From: JAFLCA01 sp041907145
GTDB taxonomy: Bacteria; Bdellovibrionota_C; UBA2361; JAFLCA01
Direction of reading: 5' to 3'
DNA length: 36,338 bases
Assembly (NCBI GenBank): GCA_041907145.1
Contig: JAYRHW010000164.1
Span: 1-36,338 of the forward strand
Position numbers and translations under genes: made by a program. Positions 9,059 to 16,545 of the stretch are shown piece after piece; the stretch's first letter is position 1; every line of letters begins with the position of its first letter. A model generated the notes under the pieces. That model saw only the letters and a program-made list of their open reading frames with translations. It did no database searches and had not been told where the DNA came from.

Positions 9059-9610
9059 ATGAGAAATTTAAGAGCATTCGCGTTTGGCATTCTTCTGTGT
9101 TTTACCGGCCAGTCCCCTGCTCTCGCAGAATCGTCCAAAACGATCCTGGATTTCTCGGCTGCCTGGGAAGACCAAGATGGCAAGTCGCAAGCGCTGTCTA
9201 ATTTCAAGGGCGTCCCGGTCTTGCTCACAATGGCCTATACCCATTGCTCAAACGCCTGCCCCCTGACAGTCGAACGTTTGCGTAAGATTTATTCGGCGCT
9301 CAATGACAAAGGCAAACAGGTGCAGGTGTTGGTTGTTTCTCTCGATCCCGAGCGGGACAATCCAGCGGCCTTGAAGCAGTTCATGGCTGAACGGCATATT
9401 GATCTTCCGCGCTGGCATCTCCTGCAAGGCAAGCCTGCCGACACCCGCGCCTTTGCCGTTCTTATTGGGTACAGTTTCCGAAAGGAGTTCAATTCGGATG
9501 AGATCATACATTCGAATAAAATTCTCCTACTCGATAAAACCGGCGAGACTGCATTTTCCTTGGAAGGACTAAACTCCGACTACGCCCCGCTCATCGAAAA
9601 GGTGGACTGA
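9059..9610 (+). CDS. SCO1/SenC-family copper chaperone (nirK operon)
   Basis: 183-aa exported thioredoxin-fold protein. A signal peptide (about 1-22) precedes the copper-binding CxxxC motif in THCSNACP, and the partner histidine lies near the C-terminus in EIIHSNKILLLD. SCO proteins deliver copper to CuA sites or keep their cysteines reduced. Here the gene is third after nirK and nirV, suggesting supply of copper to NirK or to the CuA subunit of the neighbouring sNOR-like enzyme. The ATG at 9059 is chosen because GGAGG lies 5 nt before it; a longer frame starts at 9047. Its stop is one base from the stop of the converging fusion gene at 9612. Confidence 0.9.
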   Translation: MRNLRAFAFGILLCFTGQSPALAESSKTILDFSAAWEDQDGKSQALSNFKGVPVLLTMAYTHCSNACPLTVERLRKIYSALNDKGKQVQVLVVSLDPERDNPAALKQFMAERHIDLPRWHLLQGKPADTRAFAVLIGYSFRKEFNSDEIIHSNKILLLDKTGETAFSLEGLNSDYAPLIEKVD

Positions 9611-9611
9611 T

Positions 9612-11678
9612 CTACTGCTGCAGCTCGATGCGTCCTTCGCTACCGGAAGCCCGGAATAGGTAAACACTACCGGGCTGTAGCCCCAATGTCTGATTGAACA
9701 CGCTTTCAGTGGTTTGCTGACCCTCTCGTGCGAGCGAGACTACCAGCTGGTGCTCTCCGGCCGGCAACTCGTAGTCTTCGGACAGCAGCAAGGGTCGGTC
9801 AATTCGTTGGTGCAAATCGTAGAGGTCATGATCGACTAGCAGGGCACCATCAATGTGAAGCTTAACTCTATAGCGCAGCGGCTTGGTCTCGCAGACCTGG
9901 GGCTGCTGCATATGGCGCGGGATGGTGCGGCGCTCCTCTTCAGTGAGCGTGCGGCAACCGAGGTTCTCCGCGGCAGGGAGCCGCAAAGAAAGCCGCGCTA
10001 TCGCAGCGGTAGGCTGCGCGCCGTAGGGCAATCGGCCGACTATCACTACCACCCCCATGAGAGCTGCACTAACGCAGGCCTTCTTTACAATACTGCGAGC
10101 AGTCCGCGATTTCAGGCGTACATATTCCGACTGGGTATTCTTTCCCGCCTCGAAGCGTGCCAACGCCTGCTTTAGATCCGGCGACTCGCCCTCCGAGAAT
10201 GATGAAAGCAAGATTCTTTGTCGATCCACTGACCGCGCAAGAAAGGGCACTCGGCGTTCGTATACTCGCTCACTGAGCAGCACCAACCCATCTCGATTCA
10301 CACAGTTTCGCTCGGGGCAGCCTACAAAGGCCAATCGCCCAAAATGAGACAAGAGTTTCTCGGTGGTTCTGCTATGAATCGTACCGCAACACTCGACGGG
10401 GAATAATGTTCTGGCTGCTCCCCCCTCGCCCACGTCACGACAGGCCTCGACCATCCTCCCGTTATTGCAGCATACGACGAGGCACAAACCCCCGGCCTGG
10501 GACGACTGTATGATTGACTCGGCCGAGGCCAGCTGGTGTGCGGCATCTCGTTCAACTGGGCCGATGCACTCATCAGCGCAGGAAGCTGCACAGATACCGC
10601 AGCTAACGCAGGATTCTTCCGACACTCGCGCTAACAATCTCTTACCGTCCGGGCGCGGGACCATCGAAATAGCCTCCCACGGGCAGTCCGCCTCACACTG
10701 CGTACAGCCGGTGCAAAGAGCTTCATCAACTACTGATGGATGCAGAAAGGCCGTTTGCTCTGGTTTTACGGTCCAAGGAACCGAGAACAGGATTAGAGCA
10801 GCAAGCACAAACATGCCAAGAACGAGCGCCGGAGAAGAGCTGCGCAGAGCGGGAATCCAAAAGCCGTACCACCAATCAAGTTCAAGCCGGCCAAGGCTCC
10901 GCAGCAGATCGGCCTTCTGTTGGACGGGGGGATGTACGAACAGCGCGACTAAAATGATTAAAAGAATCGAAGTTAGCAATATCGGACGAATCGGGAACCA
11001 GCGCGCACGCGCCAATTTTGAGGTATGTATCCACAGCCCTGCGAAAAGCCCCAGTGGTAACGCGGCATGCAAAAATAAATTCACGAAGAAGAATGCCGCA
11101 CCGACTGGGACACTGCCGTCAAACGCCTGCCTCAAGGTGTCATGCAAAAATGGAACTGATGTGAACAATAGGGCACCGGACGAAGCGACTAGCTGCCCTT
11201 GAATATCCCAGACCAATACGAGCCCGCTCCAGGCAGCGAGAAAAAACATTCCAGCCGTCACTACTCCGCTTATCCACGCTCGAACCCTCGGTCCCCAGGT
11301 CTTCCCCTGCGCGGTTAGCTGCAGCACATGAAACAGGATCGCCAGTACGACGAGATCGGCGCTGTATCGATGCACACCACGAATAATCGAACCTACGGAC
11401 TGCCCAGCAATTCTGGTTACCGACTCGTAAGGCTGCGATACGCTGTAAAAGCAGAGGAGATAAATGCCAGAGACAATCAGCACCATCAGGAGGGCTACCG
11501 CCAAAGTACCGCTGCGATAGAGCGGATTGAACTCTGACTGATAGGCCCAATCGAAAGCTCGGTTCAAGGGAGCAAGAGCCCTGCCTACACTGCGAGACAA
11601 TCGCGGAAGATGCGCACCGTAACGAACACGAAGAAGCTTAGATTCACCCAAGGGCGGGGCTGACCGATCGGACGGCAT
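9612..11678 (-). CDS. Cytochrome b / 2x[4Fe-4S] / MvhD-like fusion protein
   Basis: 688-aa multidomain membrane redox protein. Residues about 35-300 form a cytochrome b (b6-like) domain with two H-x13-H pairs, His103/His117 and His204/His218, the pattern that binds two b hemes. Residues 322-367 hold two ferredoxin-type clusters: CxxCxxCxxxC at 322, 325, 328, 332 and again at 357, 360, 363, 367. Residues about 395-500 resemble the MvhD/FlpD-type hydrogenase iron-sulfur subunit, with Cys399, 403, 404, 413, 430, 431, 454 and 459. A further membrane segment (about 535-550) and a beta-rich tail follow. It is the last gene of the sNOR-like operon and overlaps the SCO gene by 35 bp; the ATG at 11678 is the only reasonable start. 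It probably passes electrons between a quinone pool and a soluble Fe-S or flavin partner. Direction and partner are inferred. Confidence 0.85.
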   Translation of the reverse strand: MPSDRSAPPLGESKLLRVRYGAHLPRLSRSVGRALAPLNRAFDWAYQSEFNPLYRSGTLAVALLMVLIVSGIYLLCFYSVSQPYESVTRIAGQSVGSIIRGVHRYSADLVVLAILFHVLQLTAQGKTWGPRVRAWISGVVTAGMFFLAAWSGLVLVWDIQGQLVASSGALLFTSVPFLHDTLRQAFDGSVPVGAAFFFVNLFLHAALPLGLFAGLWIHTSKLARARWFPIRPILLTSILLIILVALFVHPPVQQKADLLRSLGRLELDWWYGFWIPALRSSSPALVLGMFVLAALILFSVPWTVKPEQTAFLHPSVVDEALCTGCTQCEADCPWEAISMVPRPDGKRLLARVSEESCVSCGICAASCADECIGPVERDAAHQLASAESIIQSSQAGGLCLVVCCNNGRMVEACRDVGEGGAARTLFPVECCGTIHSRTTEKLLSHFGRLAFVGCPERNCVNRDGLVLLSERVYERRVPFLARSVDRQRILLSSFSEGESPDLKQALARFEAGKNTQSEYVRLKSRTARSIVKKACVSAALMGVVVIVGRLPYGAQPTAAIARLSLRLPAAENLGCRTLTEEERRTIPRHMQQPQVCETKPLRYRVKLHIDGALLVDHDLYDLHQRIDRPLLLSEDYELPAGEHQLVVSLAREGQQTTESVFNQTLGLQPGSVYLFRASGSEGRIELQQ

Positions 11679-12582
11679 CAACAATCCAGTTCTGTTGGGG
11701 ATTGGTTAGGGCGTAGCGGAGAATCCCCTGTTCATCCATGACATACACCAAGGCGGGGTGCGCCACATCCCCGGTTATCTCATCGCGCACCGCGCCGGCG
11801 TTATATGCCTGCAGCACGCGTTCAACCTCCGCTACCGGACCCGAAAGCGCCATGTCACGGCCAGAGAGCTCCCAATGTGCTGCCAGTTGAGGAAGCGCGC
11901 TGGGAGTATCCCGCCGGGGATCCAGCGTCACAACTACTACCCTAAGATGCTTTCGGCCGAGGGCATCAGCTGCCATGCGCAGCGATCGAGTGATCGTTGG
12001 GCAGACCGTCTGGCAGTGGGCAAAAACGAAGGAAAACAGAACAACATCCCCTCGAAGGGTAGCCAGGCTGACCTTCTCCCCCTTCTGGTTCAGGAGCGAG
12101 AAGTCCGGGGCAGGTCGCATGAGCTGCGGATAACCGGCAGGAAGTCGAGAATCATCGGCGACGCTTATTTCCTGAGCCCGCAGCACTGCCCATCCGTTCG
12201 CAAGGCGCTGAGCTATCTGCGTACCCTGGAAGATCACGGCGAGAAAGACCGCCGCTATAAATGCTCTGCGTGGCGGAGAGCGCAATACTTGCGCCATGGA
12301 CTCGCGCAATTCCATTCCCCCATACGCGATGACGAGCGCGATAAGAAACGACAATGGCGCTACCGCAAGCAACATCCACCCACGCGTGTCAGGAAGTCCA
12401 GTCGAGTCGATACCGAAACAGGCCGAGCGAGCGCGCACCAGCCATTCCGGAGTAGCTTCGGGCATTCCCATGAAGGCAAAGGCCCATACAACTTGGGTCA
12501 CGACGACCCACAGCAGAAGCATGTAGGCCGGCCCAAGGGCTGCCTGCGGTGATTCGATGTGGCTCGTCGATGACTCTGCCAT
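11644..12582 (-). CDS. SCO/SenC copper chaperone with N-terminal membrane domain
   Basis: 312-aa protein. The first 130 or so residues contain about three transmembrane helices with a CFGIDSTGLPDTRGWMLL segment. Residues about 155-312 are an SCO thioredoxin fold with the copper-binding CxxxC in AHCQTVCP and a histidine in VAHPALVYVMD. The ATG follows the TAA of the subunit I gene with no gap (TAAATG), so translation is coupled. In ammonia oxidisers the sNOR cluster norSY-senC includes an SCO/SenC gene directly with the catalytic subunits, matching this order. Likely role: metallation of the CuA centre of the adjacent subunit II. Unlike the exported SCO at 9059-9610, this one is membrane-anchored through its own helices. 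Confidence 0.9.
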   Translation of the reverse strand: MAESSTSHIESPQAALGPAYMLLLWVVVTQVVWAFAFMGMPEATPEWLVRARSACFGIDSTGLPDTRGWMLLAVAPLSFLIALVIAYGGMELRESMAQVLRSPPRRAFIAAVFLAVIFQGTQIAQRLANGWAVLRAQEISVADDSRLPAGYPQLMRPAPDFSLLNQKGEKVSLATLRGDVVLFSFVFAHCQTVCPTITRSLRMAADALGRKHLRVVVVTLDPRRDTPSALPQLAAHWELSGRDMALSGPVAEVERVLQAYNAGAVRDEITGDVAHPALVYVMDEQGILRYALTNPQQNWIVDAVRSVSPALG

Positions 12583-14319
12583 TTACCCAAGCTTCCAGAG
12601 GAAGGAGAGCAGGAACCAGTTGAGTCCGTAGTAGATCACAAAACAAACGAAGAATATGCCGACTAAAATTACCGTACCGGGAGTTCCCACCTTCTCGACA
12701 TTGACGACTTTGACACCTGTGTGCTGCTGCGCCGGAAGCCTGAGCACCCCTTGCGGCAATCCGCGGGGATCGCTGTCCCTGCTGGCCGGGTCAAATCGTC
12801 TACCGAAGAACACCGAGACCACCGTGACTGCGATGTACATGAGCGCTCCCAGGGCGGCCATAAGCCCGCCAATCGCAAAGATCACCTGCAGTAGATCTAC
12901 CGTTGGATGAAACTCCAGCGCGAAAGGCGCTCCGGTAGCCTTGATGTCATAGTGACGTCGCGGCACACCGAAGGAGCCCATGAAGCTCATGCCTATCGAC
13001 ATAATCGCGATGCCGACCCCAAAGACATAGGGCTGGAGCTTGGCCATCCACCACATCGATACTCTGCGCTTGAAGATCAGCGGAATGACATAGTACGTCA
13101 CCGCCATGAAAGCGAGTGCGGTACCGCCAACAACGGTCACATGAAAGTGCCCCGGTACCCGCAGGGTATTGTGGACCATGATGTTTATTTGCTCCGCGCC
13201 AATCGTAACGCCGGTAATTCCGCCCATAAATCCGAAGATGATTACCGAGAGAACAAGGCCGGAAAATCCCGGATCTCCCCAAGGCGCGCGCCGTAACCAC
13301 TCGAAATATCCACTCGTGTATCCACGCAGCCGTTGACCAAGCTCGATTCCTGCGGGAACCGTAAAGCCGTGCATCATGCTCGCCAGCACGGCCAAATACA
13401 TGGCATAGCTGGTGTTCCACACCTTCCAGGCCGCTCCAAAGCCAGGATCAACAAGCAAATGGTGAGCCGATGCCATGGAAATGAAGAGGATATAGAGAAA
13501 AAAGGCCGTGCGGCTGATTTTTTCATTCAGCACGACGCCGCCGACAGTCAGTCCCGCCAGCAGGTACCAGACAGATACCATGGCGGCTACGTTTATCTGC
13601 TGAGACGAGTGCCCCAATCCCCAGAAAATAAGCCGATAGACTTGCGGATCCAACGAGATCAAGTCCATCGACCAAAGCCAAGCTGGAATGTAGATCAGCG
13701 CCCCGTGCAGCAATGTAATGACAGCGATGATAGCCGCAGTAAGTGCACCAAAGGTGACTAGTGGAATTGATCCCGTATATGTCTTTTCGCGTTTGGCGAC
13801 CACGAGCGATGCGAAGAACAACCCACATACGATCAGCGCGCCTACGGCAAATAAAATGATGCCAAGATAGTAACTAGGCGCGGCACGCAGCGGCGGATAC
13901 GACGTAAACAGCACGTCAGCAGTGCCGCTGAAAACATTGAAATCGACGATGAAGGCGCCACCGACCATGAGAATAAATGCAAGCCAGCCAAGACTCGGCA
14001 TCGGCAGCCGGCAATTGAGCACCACTGGCCCCGCGAAATACAGAACGGCCATCTCGAAGAATATGATGAAAAAGATCAGCATATTCAGGCCATGGAGCGT
14101 CAAGAATCGATAGTAATGTACCGCGTCGAGCAAATGCACAGCCTGCCAGCGCGTGAGCACTAGCCCCACCGCTGCGACCACTCCAATAAGAAAGCAAACA
14201 ACTGCCACGACAGCATTGACCTGCACCAGCGCTTCAGCCGCTCCGTGCACACGAAGTCCCGTGATGGCGCATTGCCGAAATCCAGGCCTGAGGTCCGCAG
14301 TTGCTGTTGTCGCGCTCAT
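12583..14319 (-). CDS. Heme-copper subunit I, sNOR-like nitric oxide reductase
   Basis: 578-aa polytopic protein of the heme-copper oxidase superfamily, B-family (ba3-like) in overall sequence. Metal ligands are visible: His76 (TLHGLN) and His393 for the low-spin heme, His391 for the high-spin heme (HNTLRVPGHFH), and His237, His286, His287 for the active-site second metal. In oxygen reductases the helix VI motif GHPxVY supplies a tyrosine cross-linked to the histidine. Here it reads GHSSQQIN, so Gln241 stands at the tyrosine position. Loss of that tyrosine is typical of nitric oxide reductases in this superfamily. With a CuA subunit, an SCO gene, NirK, NnrS and an NsrR-like regulator nearby, an sNOR reducing NO to N2O fits best. 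Start: GGAGG lies about 7 nt before the ATG at 14319; the longer frame would overlap subunit II. Confidence 0.87.
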   Translation of the reverse strand: MSATTATADLRPGFRQCAITGLRVHGAAEALVQVNAVVAVVCFLIGVVAAVGLVLTRWQAVHLLDAVHYYRFLTLHGLNMLIFFIIFFEMAVLYFAGPVVLNCRLPMPSLGWLAFILMVGGAFIVDFNVFSGTADVLFTSYPPLRAAPSYYLGIILFAVGALIVCGLFFASLVVAKREKTYTGSIPLVTFGALTAAIIAVITLLHGALIYIPAWLWSMDLISLDPQVYRLIFWGLGHSSQQINVAAMVSVWYLLAGLTVGGVVLNEKISRTAFFLYILFISMASAHHLLVDPGFGAAWKVWNTSYAMYLAVLASMMHGFTVPAGIELGQRLRGYTSGYFEWLRRAPWGDPGFSGLVLSVIIFGFMGGITGVTIGAEQINIMVHNTLRVPGHFHVTVVGGTALAFMAVTYYVIPLIFKRRVSMWWMAKLQPYVFGVGIAIMSIGMSFMGSFGVPRRHYDIKATGAPFALEFHPTVDLLQVIFAIGGLMAALGALMYIAVTVVSVFFGRRFDPASRDSDPRGLPQGVLRLPAQQHTGVKVVNVEKVGTPGTVILVGIFFVCFVIYYGLNWFLLSFLWKLG

Positions 14320-14321
14320 GA

Positions 14322-14873
14322 CTATTCCTCCACCAATACCTTGCCAATCATCAAGTGATGGCCGATGCCGCAAAATTCGTTACAAATGATTCTAAAGTCC
14401 CCGGCTTTATTCGGAACGACTTTGAGGCCGTAATCATATCCGGGCACAACCTGGATATTGACGTTGACCGGAAACAAGCTGAAGCCATGATTCACATCAG
14501 CAGATGAAAGATGGATGGTATATTCAACGCCCTTCTTGAGCTTCAGCACGGGGTACCACTGCCACATGCGCCCAAGGAGATATATGTCAGCACCCGGAGG
14601 CGGACTGACCACTGGCATTCCGCCTTCTTCTCCAGTTTTGTAATCGCTGACAAACCGCTCCACTCGAGCCGTGTACTCTGCGGGAGTCACTTTCCTGCGA
14701 ATGCCGGTAGGATTTTGGCCGCCCTTGAAATGCCACAGCGGCATCATGGCAAAGAGAATCATGCACCACACGAACGCAATCGAGATCCAGCGCTTTTCTT
14801 GTGTATGAGCGGGCTTCCACCAGATTCCCTGCGGAGGAACGAGGGCCGAATGAAGTTCAGCATTTTGTGACAT
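14322..14873 (-). CDS. CuA-type subunit II of the sNOR-like enzyme
   Basis: 183-aa membrane-anchored cupredoxin. One transmembrane helix (about 29-47) is followed by a periplasmic CuA domain. Ligands are visible: His129, Cys164, Glu166 (backbone carbonyl position), Cys168, His172 and Met175 in CNEFCGIGHHLM. This binuclear copper site receives electrons from cytochrome c or a cupredoxin and passes them to the low-spin heme of subunit I. The stop is two bases before the ATG of subunit I. Subunit II of a B-family oxidase would look similar; the active-site change in subunit I and the gene neighbourhood point to NO reduction. Confidence 0.92.
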   Translation of the reverse strand: MSQNAELHSALVPPQGIWWKPAHTQEKRWISIAFVWCMILFAMMPLWHFKGGQNPTGIRRKVTPAEYTARVERFVSDYKTGEEGGMPVVSPPPGADIYLLGRMWQWYPVLKLKKGVEYTIHLSSADVNHGFSLFPVNVNIQVVPGYDYGLKVVPNKAGDFRIICNEFCGIGHHLMIGKVLVEE

Positions 14874-14894
14874 AATAAAAATCTCCAGGAAATC

Positions 14895-15056
14895 CTAAGG
14901 AAGAGTCGCCGCGGGCATGGAGAATATTTCGTACAGTCCCCACGCAGTGTAGAAAACAAACATGACGAGCAGCCCGAGCCCTAACAGCAAAAAGGGCCGA
15001 TCGAACAGGCGCTGGCCGAGCGGGATCTCGCTTTGGTCATCGCGATTTGCATCCAT
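14895..15056 (-). CDS. 53-aa single-helix membrane peptide, first gene of sNOR-like operon
   Basis: Short ORF beginning MDANRDDQSEIPLGQRLFD, followed by one strongly hydrophobic helix (about residues 21-41) and ending MPAATLP. The charged N-terminus and single helix resemble small accessory subunits of heme-copper enzymes, such as subunit IIa of ba3 oxidase, without recognisable homology. A GAGG lies about 8 nt before the ATG at 15056. It ends 21 bp before subunit II on the same strand and is the first gene after the operator at 15103-15125. Likely a small structural subunit of the enzyme; this is inference from position and topology. Confidence 0.72.
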   Translation of the reverse strand: MDANRDDQSEIPLGQRLFDRPFLLLGLGLLVMFVFYTAWGLYEIFSMPAATLP

Positions 15057-15102
15057 ACATAGCCTCACAATGAAAATTCACTTTTCTACCTGGCATGTAG
15101 CA

Positions 15103-15125
15103 TTAAAAGACATTCTTGTCCATAA
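15103..15125. promoter_or_regulatory. Second palindromic operator, upstream of sNOR-like operon
   Basis: Core GACATTCTTGTC (15109-15120) has the same GACA-N4-TGTC spacing as the nirK operator core, with A/T-rich flanks TTAAAA and CATAA. It lies 47 bp upstream of the first operon gene. Likely bound by the same Rrf2-type regulator. A clear sigma70 promoter was not identified here. Confidence 0.55.
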
Positions 15126-15184
15126 TTGAACAAAAGATAGTCATATTTTCAATAGGTTAGTCAAATTTTAAATGGTGAGCGGGG

Positions 15185-16441
15185 CTATTGGCAGCAAGCA
15201 ATCGGCGCCGGCAGTCGAATCATGCCCTCTTCGGAGGTCAAATAATCGAGCAGTACCGTCTCGGCACTAGGGACTTGATACGTGCCATCTGCGAGGCGGC
15301 GTGTCGTATCTTTGAGGCGAAACACGTTATGCCCGCAGGTGTAACAGTTATACTTGCTGAAATGGTAACACAGACAGATTTTGTCCTTTACCGCCTTTTT
15401 GCGGCCAAGTTCATCCGTCGGTGCATTACGGTATGCCTCGATGTACTGACAAGCTCCCTCCTTTGAAAGCATGTATCCAAAGGCCTCACACGACGGCTTA
15501 ACATTCGAGCCAAGACAGGGACTATTCTTCAGCATTCGCATCAAATAGCCCGTCGGAGAGACCGAATTGACGACTACATCCTCTTCAGAGGCTTCGAAGT
15601 ACTTCTGCTTTACGTCGGCGGGCAATCCTGACTCTTGGGTTACGGCAAATCGAGTAGCAACTTGAACACCGGCCGCACCGTCTTGAATGAAACTCACCGC
15701 ATCACTGCCGGTAAAAATTCCGCCCGCAGGGATGACCGGGATGCTCAGGCCTTCGGCTTGTAGCAGGGCTACCACCGAGCGCACGATAGTGCGCAAATCG
15801 TGGGACTTCCAATCTTCGCCGAAGCCGAGGTGTCCTCCAGCCAGTGGACCCTCGACAATGATGTAATCCGGAAGCCGGTTGTATCGTCGACCACTCTTCA
15901 AAAAAATCCTGAGCGCTCGATCACTGGAAACGATGATGCCGATTTTAGCCGAACGAAAGCGCGGATGATCCTCCATCATGCCAAGGCTTCCCGTATGCAG
16001 CCCGGCCGAAAGCGTAATCCCATCTATGCCGCCGTCAAGCGCTGCTCGCAAACGGACAGAGAGCGTTTCCTGGGGGGCGCCCATCGACAGCTTTTCCATT
16101 ACATTAATGAAGATGGCACCTGCGCCGCGTTTCTTCTCCATGACTGCTCGAACATGACGGAGCTCAGCCTCGTGCAGCGTGCCGAGATCGAACTTGACCT
16201 GAGATTTATCGTATGAATCGGAGGAATCTCGATGAATCCGGCTCTTTTCCGCACAAAATCGGGAGTTCGTTCGTCGATCGCTTACGAATAGCACCATAGC
16301 ATCCGAAATATGGCCGATCGCGCCAATGCGAGCTGCCTCGAGAGCAAGCTCATGCGTCGAAATATCCACCCCCATACCGCCGATGACAAGAGGCTTGTAC
16401 TCTTGTTCGCCGATTTTTAGAGAATACTGTTCAAGCTTCAT
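15185..16441 (-). CDS. Nitronate monooxygenase / 2-nitropropane dioxygenase-like FMN protein
   Basis: 418-aa TIM-barrel protein. Family signs are PLVIGGMGVDIS near the N-terminus, GITLSAGL, the GGHLGF phosphate/substrate loop in VEGPLAGGHLGFG, IPVIPAGGIFTG and GVQVATRF. Members use FMN and O2 to oxidise nitronates; others in the fold are enoyl-reductase or PfaD-type proteins, so the substrate is not certain. The C-terminus carries a cysteine-rich stretch (CLCYHFSKYNCYTC) beyond the barrel. The ATG at 16441 is preferred because it starts directly before the conserved fold; the frame is open to 16498 and neither start has a strong ribosome site. It lies on the same strand upstream of the sNOR-like operon, so a role in nitrogen-oxide detoxification is possible but unproven. 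Confidence 0.8.
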   Translation of the reverse strand: MKLEQYSLKIGEQEYKPLVIGGMGVDISTHELALEAARIGAIGHISDAMVLFVSDRRTNSRFCAEKSRIHRDSSDSYDKSQVKFDLGTLHEAELRHVRAVMEKKRGAGAIFINVMEKLSMGAPQETLSVRLRAALDGGIDGITLSAGLHTGSLGMMEDHPRFRSAKIGIIVSSDRALRIFLKSGRRYNRLPDYIIVEGPLAGGHLGFGEDWKSHDLRTIVRSVVALLQAEGLSIPVIPAGGIFTGSDAVSFIQDGAAGVQVATRFAVTQESGLPADVKQKYFEASEEDVVVNSVSPTGYLMRMLKNSPCLGSNVKPSCEAFGYMLSKEGACQYIEAYRNAPTDELGRKKAVKDKICLCYHFSKYNCYTCGHNVFRLKDTTRRLADGTYQVPSAETVLLDYLTSEEGMIRLPAPIACCQ

Positions 16442-16545
16442 ACTTCCATCAGCGATTGCTACGAGACGTTGTGTTCTGCATTGAAGTCTGTCATACACTC
16501 AAGAGACTAAAAAGTCCATTGAGATGTTGAATGCAAAGGTAGAGT

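Noticed and set aside
10465..11202. 245-codon open frame on the plus strand
   Set aside because: Antisense to the cytochrome b/Fe-S fusion, whose heme and cluster motifs show the true frame.
12583..14319. Cytochrome c oxidase (ba3-type) subunit I
   Set aside because: Metal-ligand histidines match, but the active-site tyrosine of oxygen reductases is replaced by Gln in GHSSQQ, and the neighbourhood is NO metabolism, so an sNOR-like reductase is favoured.
15057..15184. Sigma70 promoter for the sNOR-like operon
   Set aside because: A TTGACT and a TTGAAA occur on the minus strand, but neither has a good -10 hexamer at 16-18 nt spacing, so no promoter is claimed.
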